In this document: positions 15,940 to 24,280 of the stretch, piece after piece
Layout of the letters: each line of letters opens with the position of its first letter
Numbering within the stretch: the first letter of the stretch is position 1
Translations under genes and position numbers: made by a program
Origin: Eubacteriales bacterium
GTDB lineage: Bacteria > Bacillota > Clostridia > Peptostreptococcales > Anaerovoracaceae
Direction: 5' to 3'
Assembly (NCBI GenBank): GCA_028692105.1
Contig: JAQUYC010000014.1
Location: 1 to 45,899, forward strand
Length of the DNA: 45,899 nt
Notes under the pieces: generated by a model
What the model was told of the DNA's origin: nothing
Databases searched by the model: none
What the model saw: only the letters and a program-made list of their open reading frames with translations

Positions 15940-17481
15940 ATAGGAACAGGAACAGGAATAATTATTGGAATTGTTGCCTTAGCCTTTGGGCTGCTGGTTG
16001 GATATATATTCAGAAAAACTGTAGGAGAAAAGGAAATAGGCAGTGCGGAACAGAAAGCAAAGAATATGATCCTCGATGCTGAAAATAGATCGGAAACCAT
16101 TAAAAAGGAAATAACCATAGAAGCAAAAGAAGAAGCTCACAGAATGAGAAGTGATGTTGAGCGGGAAATAAGAGAGCGAAGAGCCGAAATTCAAAGATCC
16201 GAAAAGAGGCTGATACAAAAGGAAGAAGTAATAGACAGAAAAACTGAAAATCTGGAAAAAAAAGAAGATGGCATTACAAAAAAAGAACAACTATTGATAG
16301 AAAGACAGCGTGAACTGGACGGATATGTCGTAAAACAAATCGAAGAACTCGAAAGAATCTCCGGATATACTGTTGACGAAGCAAAAAATATCCTGCTTTC
16401 AAACGTAGAAAAGGAAATCAGAGTTGAAGCATCTATAATGATTAAGGATATTGAGTCCAAAGCCAAAGAAGAAGCCGATAAAAAGGCGAAGGAAATAATT
16501 ACCGGTGCCATACAGAGATGCGCTGCGGATCACGTGGCGGAGAGCACTGTATCTGTTGTAGCGCTTCCGAATGATGAAATGAAGGGAAGAATCATCGGAA
16601 GAGAAGGAAGAAACATCAGAGCGATTGAAACGATGACAGGAGTTGATTTGATTATTGATGATACCCCTGAAGCTGTGATATTGTCTGGTTTTGATCCGGT
16701 CAGAAGAGAGATCGCAAGAATATCTCTTGAAAAGCTGATTGTGGATGGAAGAATTCATCCAGCCAGAATCGAAGAAATGGTTGAAAAGGCAGAAAAAGAA
16801 GTAAATGCTATAATCAAGGAAGAAGGAGAGCAGGCTACATTTGAGGTTGGCATACATAATCTTCATCCTGAATTGATTAAACTTCTTGGAAGATTAAAAT
16901 ACAGAACAAGTTATGGACAAAACGTACTGAAGCACTCTGTGGAAGTCGCTCATCTTGCAGGATTGATGGCAGGAGAATTGGGACTTGATATAAAGACTGC
17001 AAAAAGAGCGGGACTGCTTCACGATATTGGAAAAGCAGTTGATCATGAGGTTGAGGGTACCCATGTCGATATAGGGATTGATCTCTTGAGAAAATACAAA
17101 GAATCAGAAACGATAATCAACGGAATGGCGGCTCACCACGGGGACTACGAACCAAAGAGCATGGAAGCCATTTTGATAACAGCTGCAGACGCATTATCAG
17201 CTGCAAGACCTGGCGCAAGAAGAGAAACGCTTGAAACGTATATCAAAAGACTGCAAAGACTTGAGGATATTGCCAATACAACACCGGGAGTTGAACGATC
17301 ATATGCAATTCAGGCTGGCCGTGAAATCAGGATTATAGCAAAGCCTGAAGAGATGAATGATGAGGAAATTGTTTTCCTGGCACGGGAAATCAGCAAGAAG
17401 ATCGAAAGCGAACTGGAATATCCGGGACAGATCAAGGTCAATGTAATCAGAGAAACCAGAGCAATCGAATATGCAAAATAA
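15940..17481 (+). CDS. rny: Ribonuclease Y, apparently with an AUA start codon
   Basis: 513 aa if translation starts at ATA 15940. RNase Y is the membrane-bound endonuclease that starts mRNA decay in Firmicutes. In order: an N-terminal membrane helix ([20 protein letters not shown]), a long charged coiled coil (about 30-190), a KH domain with [13 protein letters not shown] (near 212), and an HD domain with [10 protein letters not shown] and LLHDIGKA (H361, D362). The first ATG in frame is 16066; starting there would delete the membrane anchor that is clearly encoded upstream. No ATG, GTG or TTG occurs in frame between the stop at 15892 and 16066. AAGGAGGTG ends 7 bases before ATA 15940, ideal for initiation. 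Length then matches B. subtilis RNase Y (520 aa). Either AUA initiates or ATG has mutated to ATA. Confidence 0.88.
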   Translation: MGTGTGIIIGIVALAFGLLVGYIFRKTVGEKEIGSAEQKAKNMILDAENRSETIKKEITIEAKEEAHRMRSDVEREIRERRAEIQRSEKRLIQKEEVIDRKTENLEKKEDGITKKEQLLIERQRELDGYVVKQIEELERISGYTVDEAKNILLSNVEKEIRVEASIMIKDIESKAKEEADKKAKEIITGAIQRCAADHVAESTVSVVALPNDEMKGRIIGREGRNIRAIETMTGVDLIIDDTPEAVILSGFDPVRREIARISLEKLIVDGRIHPARIEEMVEKAEKEVNAIIKEEGEQATFEVGIHNLHPELIKLLGRLKYRTSYGQNVLKHSVEVAHLAGLMAGELGLDIKTAKRAGLLHDIGKAVDHEVEGTHVDIGIDLLRKYKESETIINGMAAHHGDYEPKSMEAILITAADALSAARPGARRETLETYIKRLQRLEDIANTTPGVERSYAIQAGREIRIIAKPEEMNDEEIVFLAREISKKIESELEYPGQIKVNVIRETRAIEYAK

Positions 17482-17506
17482 AGAAGAGGCTTAAGCCTCT
17501 TCTTTC
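17481..17506 (+). terminator. Terminator of rny
   Basis: AAGAAGAGGC (17481-17490) pairs perfectly with GCCTCTTCTT (17495-17504) around TTAA. The T tract is short. Confidence 0.8.
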
Positions 17507-17517
17507 ATGGAGCGATA

Positions 17518-17820
17518 AAAGTGTTTTCCCGGAAATCTGCCGCCTTTGAATGCTTCGCATAAAGGCGGGGATATGTTTCACACTTTCCTTAGAAAACACT
17601 TTTTCCGCCAGACGTGTATTCCATTAAAATTTTTGGATTGTAAATTTTCGAGTCAGGACGGATTCTTACGAGAATACCAATGAATCCTCGATTCAATCTT
17701 ATAAATCCAATAAGCGCCGTGGCGGGATGTATCCCCGTAGAAACCGTGAAACCTATTACCGTTTTTATGCGAAGCGTATTAAAACGGCGGTTTCCAACAG
17801 GATACACCCGACAGGCGCCT
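17518..17820. repeat. 300-base composite palindromic element (three nested hairpins), repeat or structured RNA
   Basis: Almost every base between the rny terminator and the desulfurase gene can pair. H1: outer AAAGTGTTTTC/GAAAACACTTT (17518-17528, 17592-17602) and inner CCGCCTTT/AAAGGCGG (17540-17547, 17561-17568) with ATGC-TTC-GCAT at the tip. Middle: GGATTG/CAATC, CGAG/CTCG and GGATTC/GAATCC nested in 17634-17710. H2: GCGCC/GGCGC, CGGG/CCCG, TGTATCC/GGATACA, AAACCG/CGGTTT, CCGTTTT/AAAACGG and TATGC-GAA-GCGTA in 17714-17818. The tips of H1 and H2 are reverse complements of each other. It ends 14 bases before the desulfurase start. Open frames crossing it on both strands look incidental. It could be a MITE/BIME-like repeat or a regulatory or non-coding RNA. 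Confidence 0.6.
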
Positions 17821-17834
17821 TGTAGGAGAGAGAT

Positions 17835-19001
17835 ATGTTTGTTTATTTGGACAATAGTGCTACGACGAGGCCGTATGATGCAGTAATAGCGGAAATGGCC
17901 AGATATATGGAGACCGATTACGGGAATCCATCTTCTTTGCATAGAATGGGCATTACAGCTGAAAAGGCCTTGAAAGCAGCCAGAAAGTCAATATCTTCTT
18001 CTATAGGCGTAAGAGATGTAGAAATATATTTTACCTCAGGTGGAACAGAAGCTGATAATACGGCTCTTTTCGGCGCGGCGCAAGCAAGAAAAAGAAGAGG
18101 AAATAAAATTATCACTTCCGTGATTGAACATCCCGCGATTCTTGAAAGCTGCAAATATCTCGAAACCTTGGGATTTCATGTAGAATATATTCCGGTCAAT
18201 AGCGAGGGCATCATTGATTTGCCCGCATTGAGTAATGCGATTGATAATCAGACGATCCTGATTACTATGATGCATGTTAACAACGAATTGGGTTCGATAC
18301 AGCCTATTACAGAAATAGCCCAACTGAAAAACAACATTATGAAAAAAACGGGTTCAGAGGTCCTGCTTCATACAGATGCAGTACAATCATTCGCAAAAAT
18401 CCCAATCAGAATAAAAGAAAGCGGCATTGATATGCTTTCTGTAAGCAGTCATAAAATACATGGGCCAAAAGGTGCAGGGGCACTATATATCAGAAATAAT
18501 CTTAACATACATCCTTATTTGTACGGAGGAGGACAGGAGCGTGGGTTGCGCTCAGGAACAGAGAATGTGCCCGCTATAGCCGGTTTTGGAAAAGCAGTCG
18601 ATTTATGTATGATGAATTATGATAATAGAATAGAGAAAATGAAAACAGTAAAGAATTATCTTGCAAAGGGCATAAGTTCGGAGATTCGGGATATTCGGTT
18701 TAACAGCCCCAAGGATAGCAGTCCGGCCATCTTGAACGTAAGCTTTATTGGGGTGCGCGGAGAAGTTCTCCTTCATAGTCTCGAACAGTCTGATATTTAT
18801 GTATCAACCGGATCCGCCTGTTCATCCAGAAAAAAAGGTCAGAGCCATGTATTGAAAGCTATCGGTTTATCCGATGCGGAAATAGAGGGGGCAATACGAT
18901 TCAGCTTCTCAGAATTCAATACGATAGATGAAATGGATTATGTTCTGGTTCAGTTAAAAAATTCAGTTGAAAAATTTAGAAAGTTAGGAAGTTTTCGATG
19001 A
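17835..19001 (+). CDS. Cysteine desulfurase (NifS/IscS family)
   Basis: 388 aa, ATG after TAGGAGAG. The PLP enzyme takes sulfur from cysteine as an enzyme persulfide. Visible: H99 in IEHPA, D181 and Q184 in HTDAVQS, the PLP lysine K207 in SSHKIHGPKG, and the persulfide cysteine C329 in STGSACSS on the mobile loop. The final four bases overlap thiI (ATGA), so this is very probably the sulfur donor dedicated to ThiI, as NifZ is in B. subtilis, rather than the general Fe-S desulfurase; no iscU follows. The long palindromic element lies directly upstream. Confidence 0.92.
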   Translation: MFVYLDNSATTRPYDAVIAEMARYMETDYGNPSSLHRMGITAEKALKAARKSISSSIGVRDVEIYFTSGGTEADNTALFGAAQARKRRGNKIITSVIEHPAILESCKYLETLGFHVEYIPVNSEGIIDLPALSNAIDNQTILITMMHVNNELGSIQPITEIAQLKNNIMKKTGSEVLLHTDAVQSFAKIPIRIKESGIDMLSVSSHKIHGPKGAGALYIRNNLNIHPYLYGGGQERGLRSGTENVPAIAGFGKAVDLCMMNYDNRIEKMKTVKNYLAKGISSEIRDIRFNSPKDSSPAILNVSFIGVRGEVLLHSLEQSDIYVSTGSACSSRKKGQSHVLKAIGLSDAEIEGAIRFSFSEFNTIDEMDYVLVQLKNSVEKFRKLGSFR

Positions 19002-20188
19002 CAGAAGAAAAAAACACTTTTATTGTCCGGTGTGGCGAAGTTGCATTGAAAGGATTAAATAAGCCGTATTTCGAGAGAATGCTCGCAGACCGGATCAAGC
19101 ATGCATTAAAAAAGTTTGAAAATGTAGAAGTCAAACGAAATGAAGGACTTATCTTCGTCAAAGCGCCCAAGGTGTTGGATCCCGAATTGATCACGGCGGA
19201 AATTTCGCGGGTATTCGGGGTCGCATCCATCAGCCCGGCAATCGAGACTGCTTCAGATCTGGATGAAATCGGGAAGGCTGCGGTTGAATACATGCAGGGT
19301 CTGATTACAAAAAAAGGAATTAAAACATTTAAAGTTGATGCAAAGCGGGCTGACAAGAATTTTCCTGTCAAGTCTCCCGATATTGCAAGGATAATTGGTG
19401 CACAGGTATTGATAGGCTGCAAAGTCCTTAAAGTTGATGTGCATAATCCCGACTGCCTTCTCTTTGTTGATGTAAGAAGAGGCAGATCATATATTTATGA
19501 ACAGAAAATCATGGGATATGGAGGACTCCCCCTTGGAGCCAACGGAAAAGGCATGGTGCTTTTATCCGGAGGAATCGACAGCCCTGTTGCAGCATGGATG
19601 ATGGCAAAACGAGGTATGCTCATTGAGGCAGTTCATTTTCATTCCTATCCTTATACGAGTGAACGAGCACAGGAAAAGGTCGAAGACCTTGCTCGTATTA
19701 TCTCAGGCTATTGCGGAAGGTTTAAAATGCATGTTATCAATCTCCTGCCAATTCAGGAGGCGATTGTGTCAAATTGTCCGGAGGAAGAAACTACGATACT
19801 TGTCCGTAGATTTATGATGAGAATTGCAGAAAAGGTTGCGAAGGAAACAGACTGCGGCATGCTTATTACAGGTGAAAACCTGGGTCAGGTTGCAAGCCAG
19901 ACTGCAGAATCTCTAATTGTTACAGATAATTCTGTGCAAATGCCGGTAATGCGTCCTTTGATTGCCATGGATAAGGTAGATATAATGGATATCGCAAGAA
20001 ATATCGGCACTTATGAAACTTCAATATTACCATATGAAGACTGCTGTACCGTATTTCTGCCAAAACATCCGACCACCAAGCCCAAGCTTGCAAAGATCTT
20101 GGAATCCGAAAGCAAGCTAAATGCAGAACAGATGATAGACGATGCAGTCGCATCAAGAGATACTATTGCCATCCGCCCTGCCGAATAA
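18998..20188 (+). CDS. thiI: tRNA 4-thiouridine synthetase ThiI
   Basis: 396 aa. An N-terminal ferredoxin-like region (CGEVALKGLNKPYFE) is followed by a THUMP domain (about 60-167) that binds tRNA, and by a PP-loop adenylation domain with SGGIDSP at 190-196. The chain ends without the rhodanese domain of enterobacterial ThiI, the usual state in Firmicutes. It makes s4U8 in tRNA and can contribute sulfur to thiamine synthesis. Sulfur should come from the overlapping cysteine desulfurase upstream. The spoIIA operon begins about 100 bases downstream. Confidence 0.95.
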   Translation: MTEEKNTFIVRCGEVALKGLNKPYFERMLADRIKHALKKFENVEVKRNEGLIFVKAPKVLDPELITAEISRVFGVASISPAIETASDLDEIGKAAVEYMQGLITKKGIKTFKVDAKRADKNFPVKSPDIARIIGAQVLIGCKVLKVDVHNPDCLLFVDVRRGRSYIYEQKIMGYGGLPLGANGKGMVLLSGGIDSPVAAWMMAKRGMLIEAVHFHSYPYTSERAQEKVEDLARIISGYCGRFKMHVINLLPIQEAIVSNCPEEETTILVRRFMMRIAEKVAKETDCGMLITGENLGQVASQTAESLIVTDNSVQMPVMRPLIAMDKVDIMDIARNIGTYETSILPYEDCCTVFLPKHPTTKPKLAKILESESKLNAEQMIDDAVASRDTIAIRPAE

Positions 20189-20220
20189 CATAATTCTACT
20201 TTATACGACAAAAATAGAAT

Positions 20221-20288
20221 AAAACCCCCTAATTCTCTTAGAGACAGGCAGGAGACAAGCTTGTATAATTATTGGGAAGGGGGTTTTT
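20221..20288 (+). promoter_or_regulatory. Long-range hairpin covering the spoIIAA ribosome site
   Basis: AAAACCCCCT (20221-20230) is complementary to AGGGGGTTTT (20278-20287), enclosing 47 bases. The 3' arm contains the GGGGG ribosome site of spoIIAA and runs into TTTTTAT, so the structure could terminate thiI transcripts or mask translation of spoIIAA in read-through RNA. Confidence 0.5.
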
Positions 20289-20290
20289 AT

Positions 20291-20656
20291 ATGCAGATAG
20301 AATTTGAAATGACAGATGAGATCCTGATAGTAAATTTAGAAGGCGAACTGGATCATCACTATGCAGCTGTTATCAGAGAAGAAATCGATAAAACTGTGGA
20401 TGCATTCCATTCAAAACATCTCATCTTCAACTTTGAAAAGGTGACCTTTATGGATAGCTCGGGAATAGGTGTTGTCATGGGTCGATATAATAAGATTTCA
20501 CAATTAGGCGGAAAACTCATGATCACGGGTTGCAGTGAATATATAGACAGAATTTTATACATGGCAGGCATATATACGATAGCCACAAGGACAAAAGACG
20601 TTACAGAATCCATCGAACGTATAGGATCCGAAGTAATTGAAGAGGAGGCGAATTAA
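20291..20656 (+). CDS. spoIIAA: Anti-sigma F factor antagonist SpoIIAA
   Basis: 121 aa from ATG 20291, which follows GAAGGGGG; a TTG at 20261 in frame has its own weak AGGAG but would add residues that the family does not have. It is a STAS-domain protein with the conserved ELDHH near residue 20 and the phosphorylatable serine in [14 protein letters not shown]. Unphosphorylated SpoIIAA binds SpoIIAB and frees sigma F in the forespore. It is the first gene of the classic spoIIA operon. Confidence 0.95.
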   Translation: MQIEFEMTDEILIVNLEGELDHHYAAVIREEIDKTVDAFHSKHLIFNFEKVTFMDSSGIGVVMGRYNKISQLGGKLMITGCSEYIDRILYMAGIYTIATRTKDVTESIERIGSEVIEEEAN

Positions 20657-20660
20657 GGGA

Positions 20661-21125
20661 ATGAGTGTTAATAACGAAAACGATTATATTCCGAATCAAA
20701 TGAAGCTAATATTTTCAAGCCGATCCGAAAATGAGAGCTTCGCACGTGTCGCAGTAGCTGCATTTATAGCTCCTATGGATCCAACCGTTGAAGAATTAAC
20801 AGAAATTAAGACGGCGGTCTCTGAAGCAGTAAGCAACTCTATAATCCATGCATACGGGGAAAATGAAAATGGAATGGTTACTGTCGAATGCATTATTGAA
20901 CAGGACAGACGTGTAGTGATTTCTATTGTCGACAATGGTATCGGGATTGAAGATGTCGAGCTGGCAAGAGAACCACTTTACACTTCAAAGCCCGAGGATG
21001 AACGATCAGGAATGGGATTTACAGTTATGGAGAGTTTCATGGACAAGCTCGAAGTAGAATCCGTGCCTGGGAACGGAACAAAAGTTACAATGATCAAAAA
21101 TTTGGATTTGGCTTATGAGTTTTAG
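20661..21125 (+). CDS. spoIIAB: Anti-sigma F factor and SpoIIAA kinase SpoIIAB
   Basis: 154 aa from ATG 20661 after AAGGGA, four bases downstream of the spoIIAA stop codon. It belongs to the GHKL ATPase fold: N-box [11 protein letters not shown] near 55-65, G1 box VDNGIGIED near 90-98, and G2 [10 protein letters not shown]. It binds sigma F with ATP, or phosphorylates SpoIIAA. The last 11 bases overlap sigF, so the antagonist pair is made in a fixed ratio to sigma F. Confidence 0.95.
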   Translation: MSVNNENDYIPNQMKLIFSSRSENESFARVAVAAFIAPMDPTVEELTEIKTAVSEAVSNSIIHAYGENENGMVTVECIIEQDRRVVISIVDNGIGIEDVELAREPLYTSKPEDERSGMGFTVMESFMDKLEVESVPGNGTKVTMIKNLDLAYEF

Positions 21126-21846
21126 TTATGTGACAAGAAGTAAAGAGGATACATATGATCTGATCGAACTTGCTAAAAGCGGTGACGAATATGCAAAAGA
21201 AGAAATGATCAGGCAAAATACCGGGTTGGTGAAAAACATTGCATTGAGATTCCTTGGCAGTGGATACGAACTGGATGATCTCATGCAGATCGGGTATATA
21301 GGGCTGTTAAAAGCGGTAGATCGTTTTGACAGCAGTTATAATGTAATGTTTTCTACCTATGCTGTACCGATGATTTTAGGTGAGATCAGACGCTATTTGA
21401 GGGATGACGGCAGGATTAAAGTAGGGAGACAGGTTAAACAGGATATCAAGTATATGAAGCATTTCCAGGAAGGCTTCTACAATCAGCATGGACGCTATCC
21501 AAAAGTAAGTGAACTTGCCAATCTTATGCAGATGGAACCCGAACAAATCCTTAATCTGATGGAAACAAGCGACGCACTGGCGAATCTGGAAAGTCTGGAT
21601 GACCCGGAAAGGCTGGAACGAAATGGAAAAGAGCCTTATCAAGATACAGAGCAACGAAACATCGACATGATCCATCTGAAGAGTATCATCGGAAAGCTCT
21701 CTCAGAAGGAAAGACAGATTGTTGTACTGCGATATTTCAAAGACATGACACAGCAACAAGTAGCAGGTTTGATGGGAATCTCGCAGGTTCAAGTGTCACG
21801 AATAGAAAAAAAGATACTTGCTGTACTAAGAGAACAAATGGAATAG
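21115..21846 (+). CDS. sigF: RNA polymerase sigma F (early forespore)
   Basis: 243 aa. Sigma-70 region 2 is seen in [21 protein letters not shown] and [20 protein letters not shown] (the latter typical of SigF/SigG). Region 3 covers about 130-165, and region 4 has a helix-turn-helix [22 protein letters not shown]. Position as the third gene of spoIIAA-AB-AC identifies it as sigma F rather than sigma G. The ATG at 21115 lies inside spoIIAB without a strong ribosome site, consistent with coupled translation. Confidence 0.95.
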   Translation: MSFSYVTRSKEDTYDLIELAKSGDEYAKEEMIRQNTGLVKNIALRFLGSGYELDDLMQIGYIGLLKAVDRFDSSYNVMFSTYAVPMILGEIRRYLRDDGRIKVGRQVKQDIKYMKHFQEGFYNQHGRYPKVSELANLMQMEPEQILNLMETSDALANLESLDDPERLERNGKEPYQDTEQRNIDMIHLKSIIGKLSQKERQIVVLRYFKDMTQQQVAGLMGISQVQVSRIEKKILAVLREQME

Positions 21847-21898
21847 ATGGTCTAAGAAAAGATTCACAAAAAAAATTCTGTATTAATATTAAATAAAA

Positions 21899-21937
21899 GG
21901 GATCAGTGAAAACGCTGGGTCTCTTTCTTTTTTTTAT
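21899..21937 (+). terminator. Probable terminator of the spoIIA operon
   Basis: GGGATCAG can fold onto CTGGGTCTC around TGAAAACG, with wobble pairs and one mismatch, followed by TTTCTTTTTTTT. The stem is imperfect, but the T tract is strong. Confidence 0.6.
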
Positions 21938-22206
21938 ATAACATAACAATTTGAACATTATTTGCCGCAGCCTTATAATACACTGAAACATCGGAATATT
22001 TAGCTTATTTAATGTATTTAAAATGCAAAAAAAACCCTTGCAATTCCAACAATTATAAGTTGCAAATTGTTCAAAAATAGTGTTTACTTATATTGTATAA
22101 TGTTTTATAAATAAGGTTAATTATTAGTTTTATTATACATTTAAACGGATAGATTAAAGATAATATATCGTGAAAATGTGATAAGTACAATTCAAGGAGG
22201 CTTGAC
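21938..22206 (+). promoter_or_regulatory. bcd upstream region: inverted repeat and candidate promoter
   Basis: This very AT-rich gap has no gene. A perfect inverted repeat AACAATT (22048-22054) and AATTGTT (22065-22071) lies just upstream of a possible promoter TTTACT (22083-22088), 17 bases, TATAAA (22106-22111). A second TATAAT at 22096 has no good -35 box. The repeat may be an operator; it does not match the clostridial Rex consensus closely. The leader before bcd would be about 90 bases. Confidence 0.4.
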
Positions 22207-23352
22207 ATGAATTTTCAACTGACGAAAGAACAAAAATTTGTTAGAAAAATGGTAAGAGATTTTGCCGAGACTGAAGTGGGACCTATTGCCGCAGATTGCG
22301 ATAAAGAGCACCGATTCCCGACCGAGAATGTAATAAAGATGGGTCAGTATGGCTTGATGGGAGTACCGTTTCCGAAAGAGCTGGGGGGCTCAGGCGGGGA
22401 TTATATTTCCTATGCTATTACAGTCGAGGAATTGTCCAGGGTATGTGCGTCGACAGGCGTAATCTGCTCTGCCCATACTTCCCTCTGCGTATGGCCAATC
22501 TTTGCATGGGGCACAGAAGAGCAAAAACAGAAATACGTAATCCCTTTGGCAAAAGGTGAAAAGCTTGGTGCATTTGGACTGACTGAACCTAACGCAGGCA
22601 CGGACGCGGGCGGACAGCAGACAAGAGCTGTCGATATGGGAGATCACTGGCTGCTGAACGGTGCCAAAGTATTTATTACCAATGGCGGCTATGCTGATGT
22701 TTTCGTAGTCATGGCTATGACCAATAAGGAAAAGGGCACAAAGGGCGGTATCAGTGCCTTTATAGTTGAAAAAGGATTTGAGGGTTTCTCCATCGGCAAG
22801 ACGGAAGATAAGTTGGGGATCTGCGCTTCCTCGACTACAGAATTGATTTTTCAGAACTGCAAAGTACCGAAGGAAAATCTACTTGGAAAGGTAGGCGACG
22901 GCTTTAAGGTTGCCATGTCTACACTGGACGGGGGACGCATCGGTATTGCTTCTCAAGCCCTTGGCATCGCCCAGGGTGCGTTTGACGTGACCGTTGAATA
23001 TATGAAATCCAGAAAACAGTTTGGAAAGAAACTGTCGCAGATGCAAGCGCTGCAGTTTGAAATTGCTGATATGAAAACCCGTATCGAAGCCTCAAGACTT
23101 TTGATATACAATGCTGCCAATATGAAGGATAAACACCTTCCATACACTACTGCTTCCGCAATGGCAAAGCTTTTTGCCTCCGAGACCGCGATGTATGTTA
23201 CAACCAAGGCTGTCCAGCTTCACGGCGGATACGGATATACGAAGGATTATCCGGTTGAAAGAATGATGAGGGATGCCAAGATTACTGAAATTTATGAAGG
23301 CACTTCCGAGGTGCAAAGAATCGTTATCGCAGCATCAGTATTCGGCAAATAG
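22207..23352 (+). CDS. bcd: Short-chain acyl-CoA dehydrogenase (butyryl-CoA dehydrogenase)
   Basis: 381 aa, ATG after AAGGAGG. The three ACAD domains are complete: FAD-contact segment [14 protein letters not shown] near 120-133, [11 protein letters not shown], and the catalytic base E364 in [11 protein letters not shown], the position used by butyryl-CoA dehydrogenases. It reduces crotonyl-CoA to butyryl-CoA with electrons from EtfAB encoded next. In anaerobes such Bcd-Etf complexes couple this to ferredoxin reduction by NADH. No thl, hbd or crt gene is in the operon; a crotonase gene is 20 kb away. A 7-base inverted repeat (23369-23400) lies in the gap before etfB. Confidence 0.92.
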   Translation: MNFQLTKEQKFVRKMVRDFAETEVGPIAADCDKEHRFPTENVIKMGQYGLMGVPFPKELGGSGGDYISYAITVEELSRVCASTGVICSAHTSLCVWPIFAWGTEEQKQKYVIPLAKGEKLGAFGLTEPNAGTDAGGQQTRAVDMGDHWLLNGAKVFITNGGYADVFVVMAMTNKEKGTKGGISAFIVEKGFEGFSIGKTEDKLGICASSTTELIFQNCKVPKENLLGKVGDGFKVAMSTLDGGRIGIASQALGIAQGAFDVTVEYMKSRKQFGKKLSQMQALQFEIADMKTRIEASRLLIYNAANMKDKHLPYTTASAMAKLFASETAMYVTTKAVQLHGGYGYTKDYPVERMMRDAKITEIYEGTSEVQRIVIAASVFGK

Positions 23353-23461
23353 GCAAGGACAAGGCAATAGAAATCTATAAAACGGAGATTTGAGATTTCT
23401 TCGCAATAAGTCGCCATCAACTTGTGCCACATATTGGTCGAGTTAGTAAAGGAGGAAAAAA

Positions 23462-24262
23462 ATGGCTTTTAGAATTATTGTATGCGCAAAGCAGGTTCCC
23501 GATACAAACGAAATCAAAATTGACCCAGTAAAGAAGACTTTAATAAGAGAAGGCGTGCCGAGCATTTTAAACCACGACGATGCCAATGCATTGGAAGAAG
23601 CCTTGAAAATAAAAGATCAGTATCCGGACACCCATATAACTGTTCTCAGTATGGGACCGCCTCAAGCGAAAGATATGCTGATGGAATGTCTGGCTATGGG
23701 CGCCGACGAAGGTGTCCTGGTTAGTGACAGGGCAGTGGGTGGATCTGATACATGGGCTACTTCCAATGCTCTTGCAGCAGCGATCCTTAAACTTGGCAGC
23801 TTCGACATTCTGTTTGCAGGGCGGCAGGCTATCGACGGAGACACCGCACAGGTCGGGCCGCAGATTGCAGAAAAGCTCGATTTGCCTCAGGTTACTTATG
23901 TTACGGAGTTCTCCATTGACAAAAACATGAAGGATATCACTGTTAAGCGCGCAATGGAAGACGGTTATGAACTGATAAAGATAAAGACTCCCTGCATGCT
24001 GACCGCTATCAAGGAACTAAATAAACCGAGATACATGTCCATTAACGGTATATTCGGATTGAAAGATAAAGAAGTCAAAGTATGGAACGCAAAGGATATT
24101 GAGGTAGATTTAGCTACGGTTGGTCTTGACGCTTCTCCGACAAATGTTTACCGCTCCTTCACACCCGTTCCCAAGGGAAAAGGGAAGATTATTGAAGCAG
24201 ATACGGAGAAAGAACTAGCACAGAAGCTTTTAATTAATTTAAAAGCCAAGCATGTAATCTAA
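23462..24262 (+). CDS. etfB: Electron transfer flavoprotein, beta subunit
   Basis: 266 aa, ATG after AAAGGAGG. Starts with the family pattern CAKQVPDTNEIKIDP and has LNHDDANALEEALKIKD and the segment AGRQAIDGDTAQVGPQIAEKL that lies against the flavin of the beta subunit. With EtfA it passes electrons to Bcd; in bifurcating complexes the beta-subunit FAD is reduced by NADH and splits electrons between ferredoxin and the Bcd flavin. It is placed between bcd and etfA, 18 bases before the latter. Confidence 0.95.
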   Translation: MAFRIIVCAKQVPDTNEIKIDPVKKTLIREGVPSILNHDDANALEEALKIKDQYPDTHITVLSMGPPQAKDMLMECLAMGADEGVLVSDRAVGGSDTWATSNALAAAILKLGSFDILFAGRQAIDGDTAQVGPQIAEKLDLPQVTYVTEFSIDKNMKDITVKRAMEDGYELIKIKTPCMLTAIKELNKPRYMSINGIFGLKDKEVKVWNAKDIEVDLATVGLDASPTNVYRSFTPVPKGKGKIIEADTEKELAQKLLINLKAKHVI

Positions 24263-24280
24263 GAAGGAGGAGGAATTGAA

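Noticed and set aside
16066-17481. RNase Y starting at ATG 16066
   Set aside because: No ribosome site stands before it, and it would remove the membrane anchor encoded in the same frame upstream.
17589-17942. 117-codon minus-strand frame across the palindromic element (and a 68-codon plus-strand frame)
   Set aside because: Both run through hairpin DNA and into the desulfurase gene on the wrong strand or in the wrong frame; open frames are expected by chance in palindromes.
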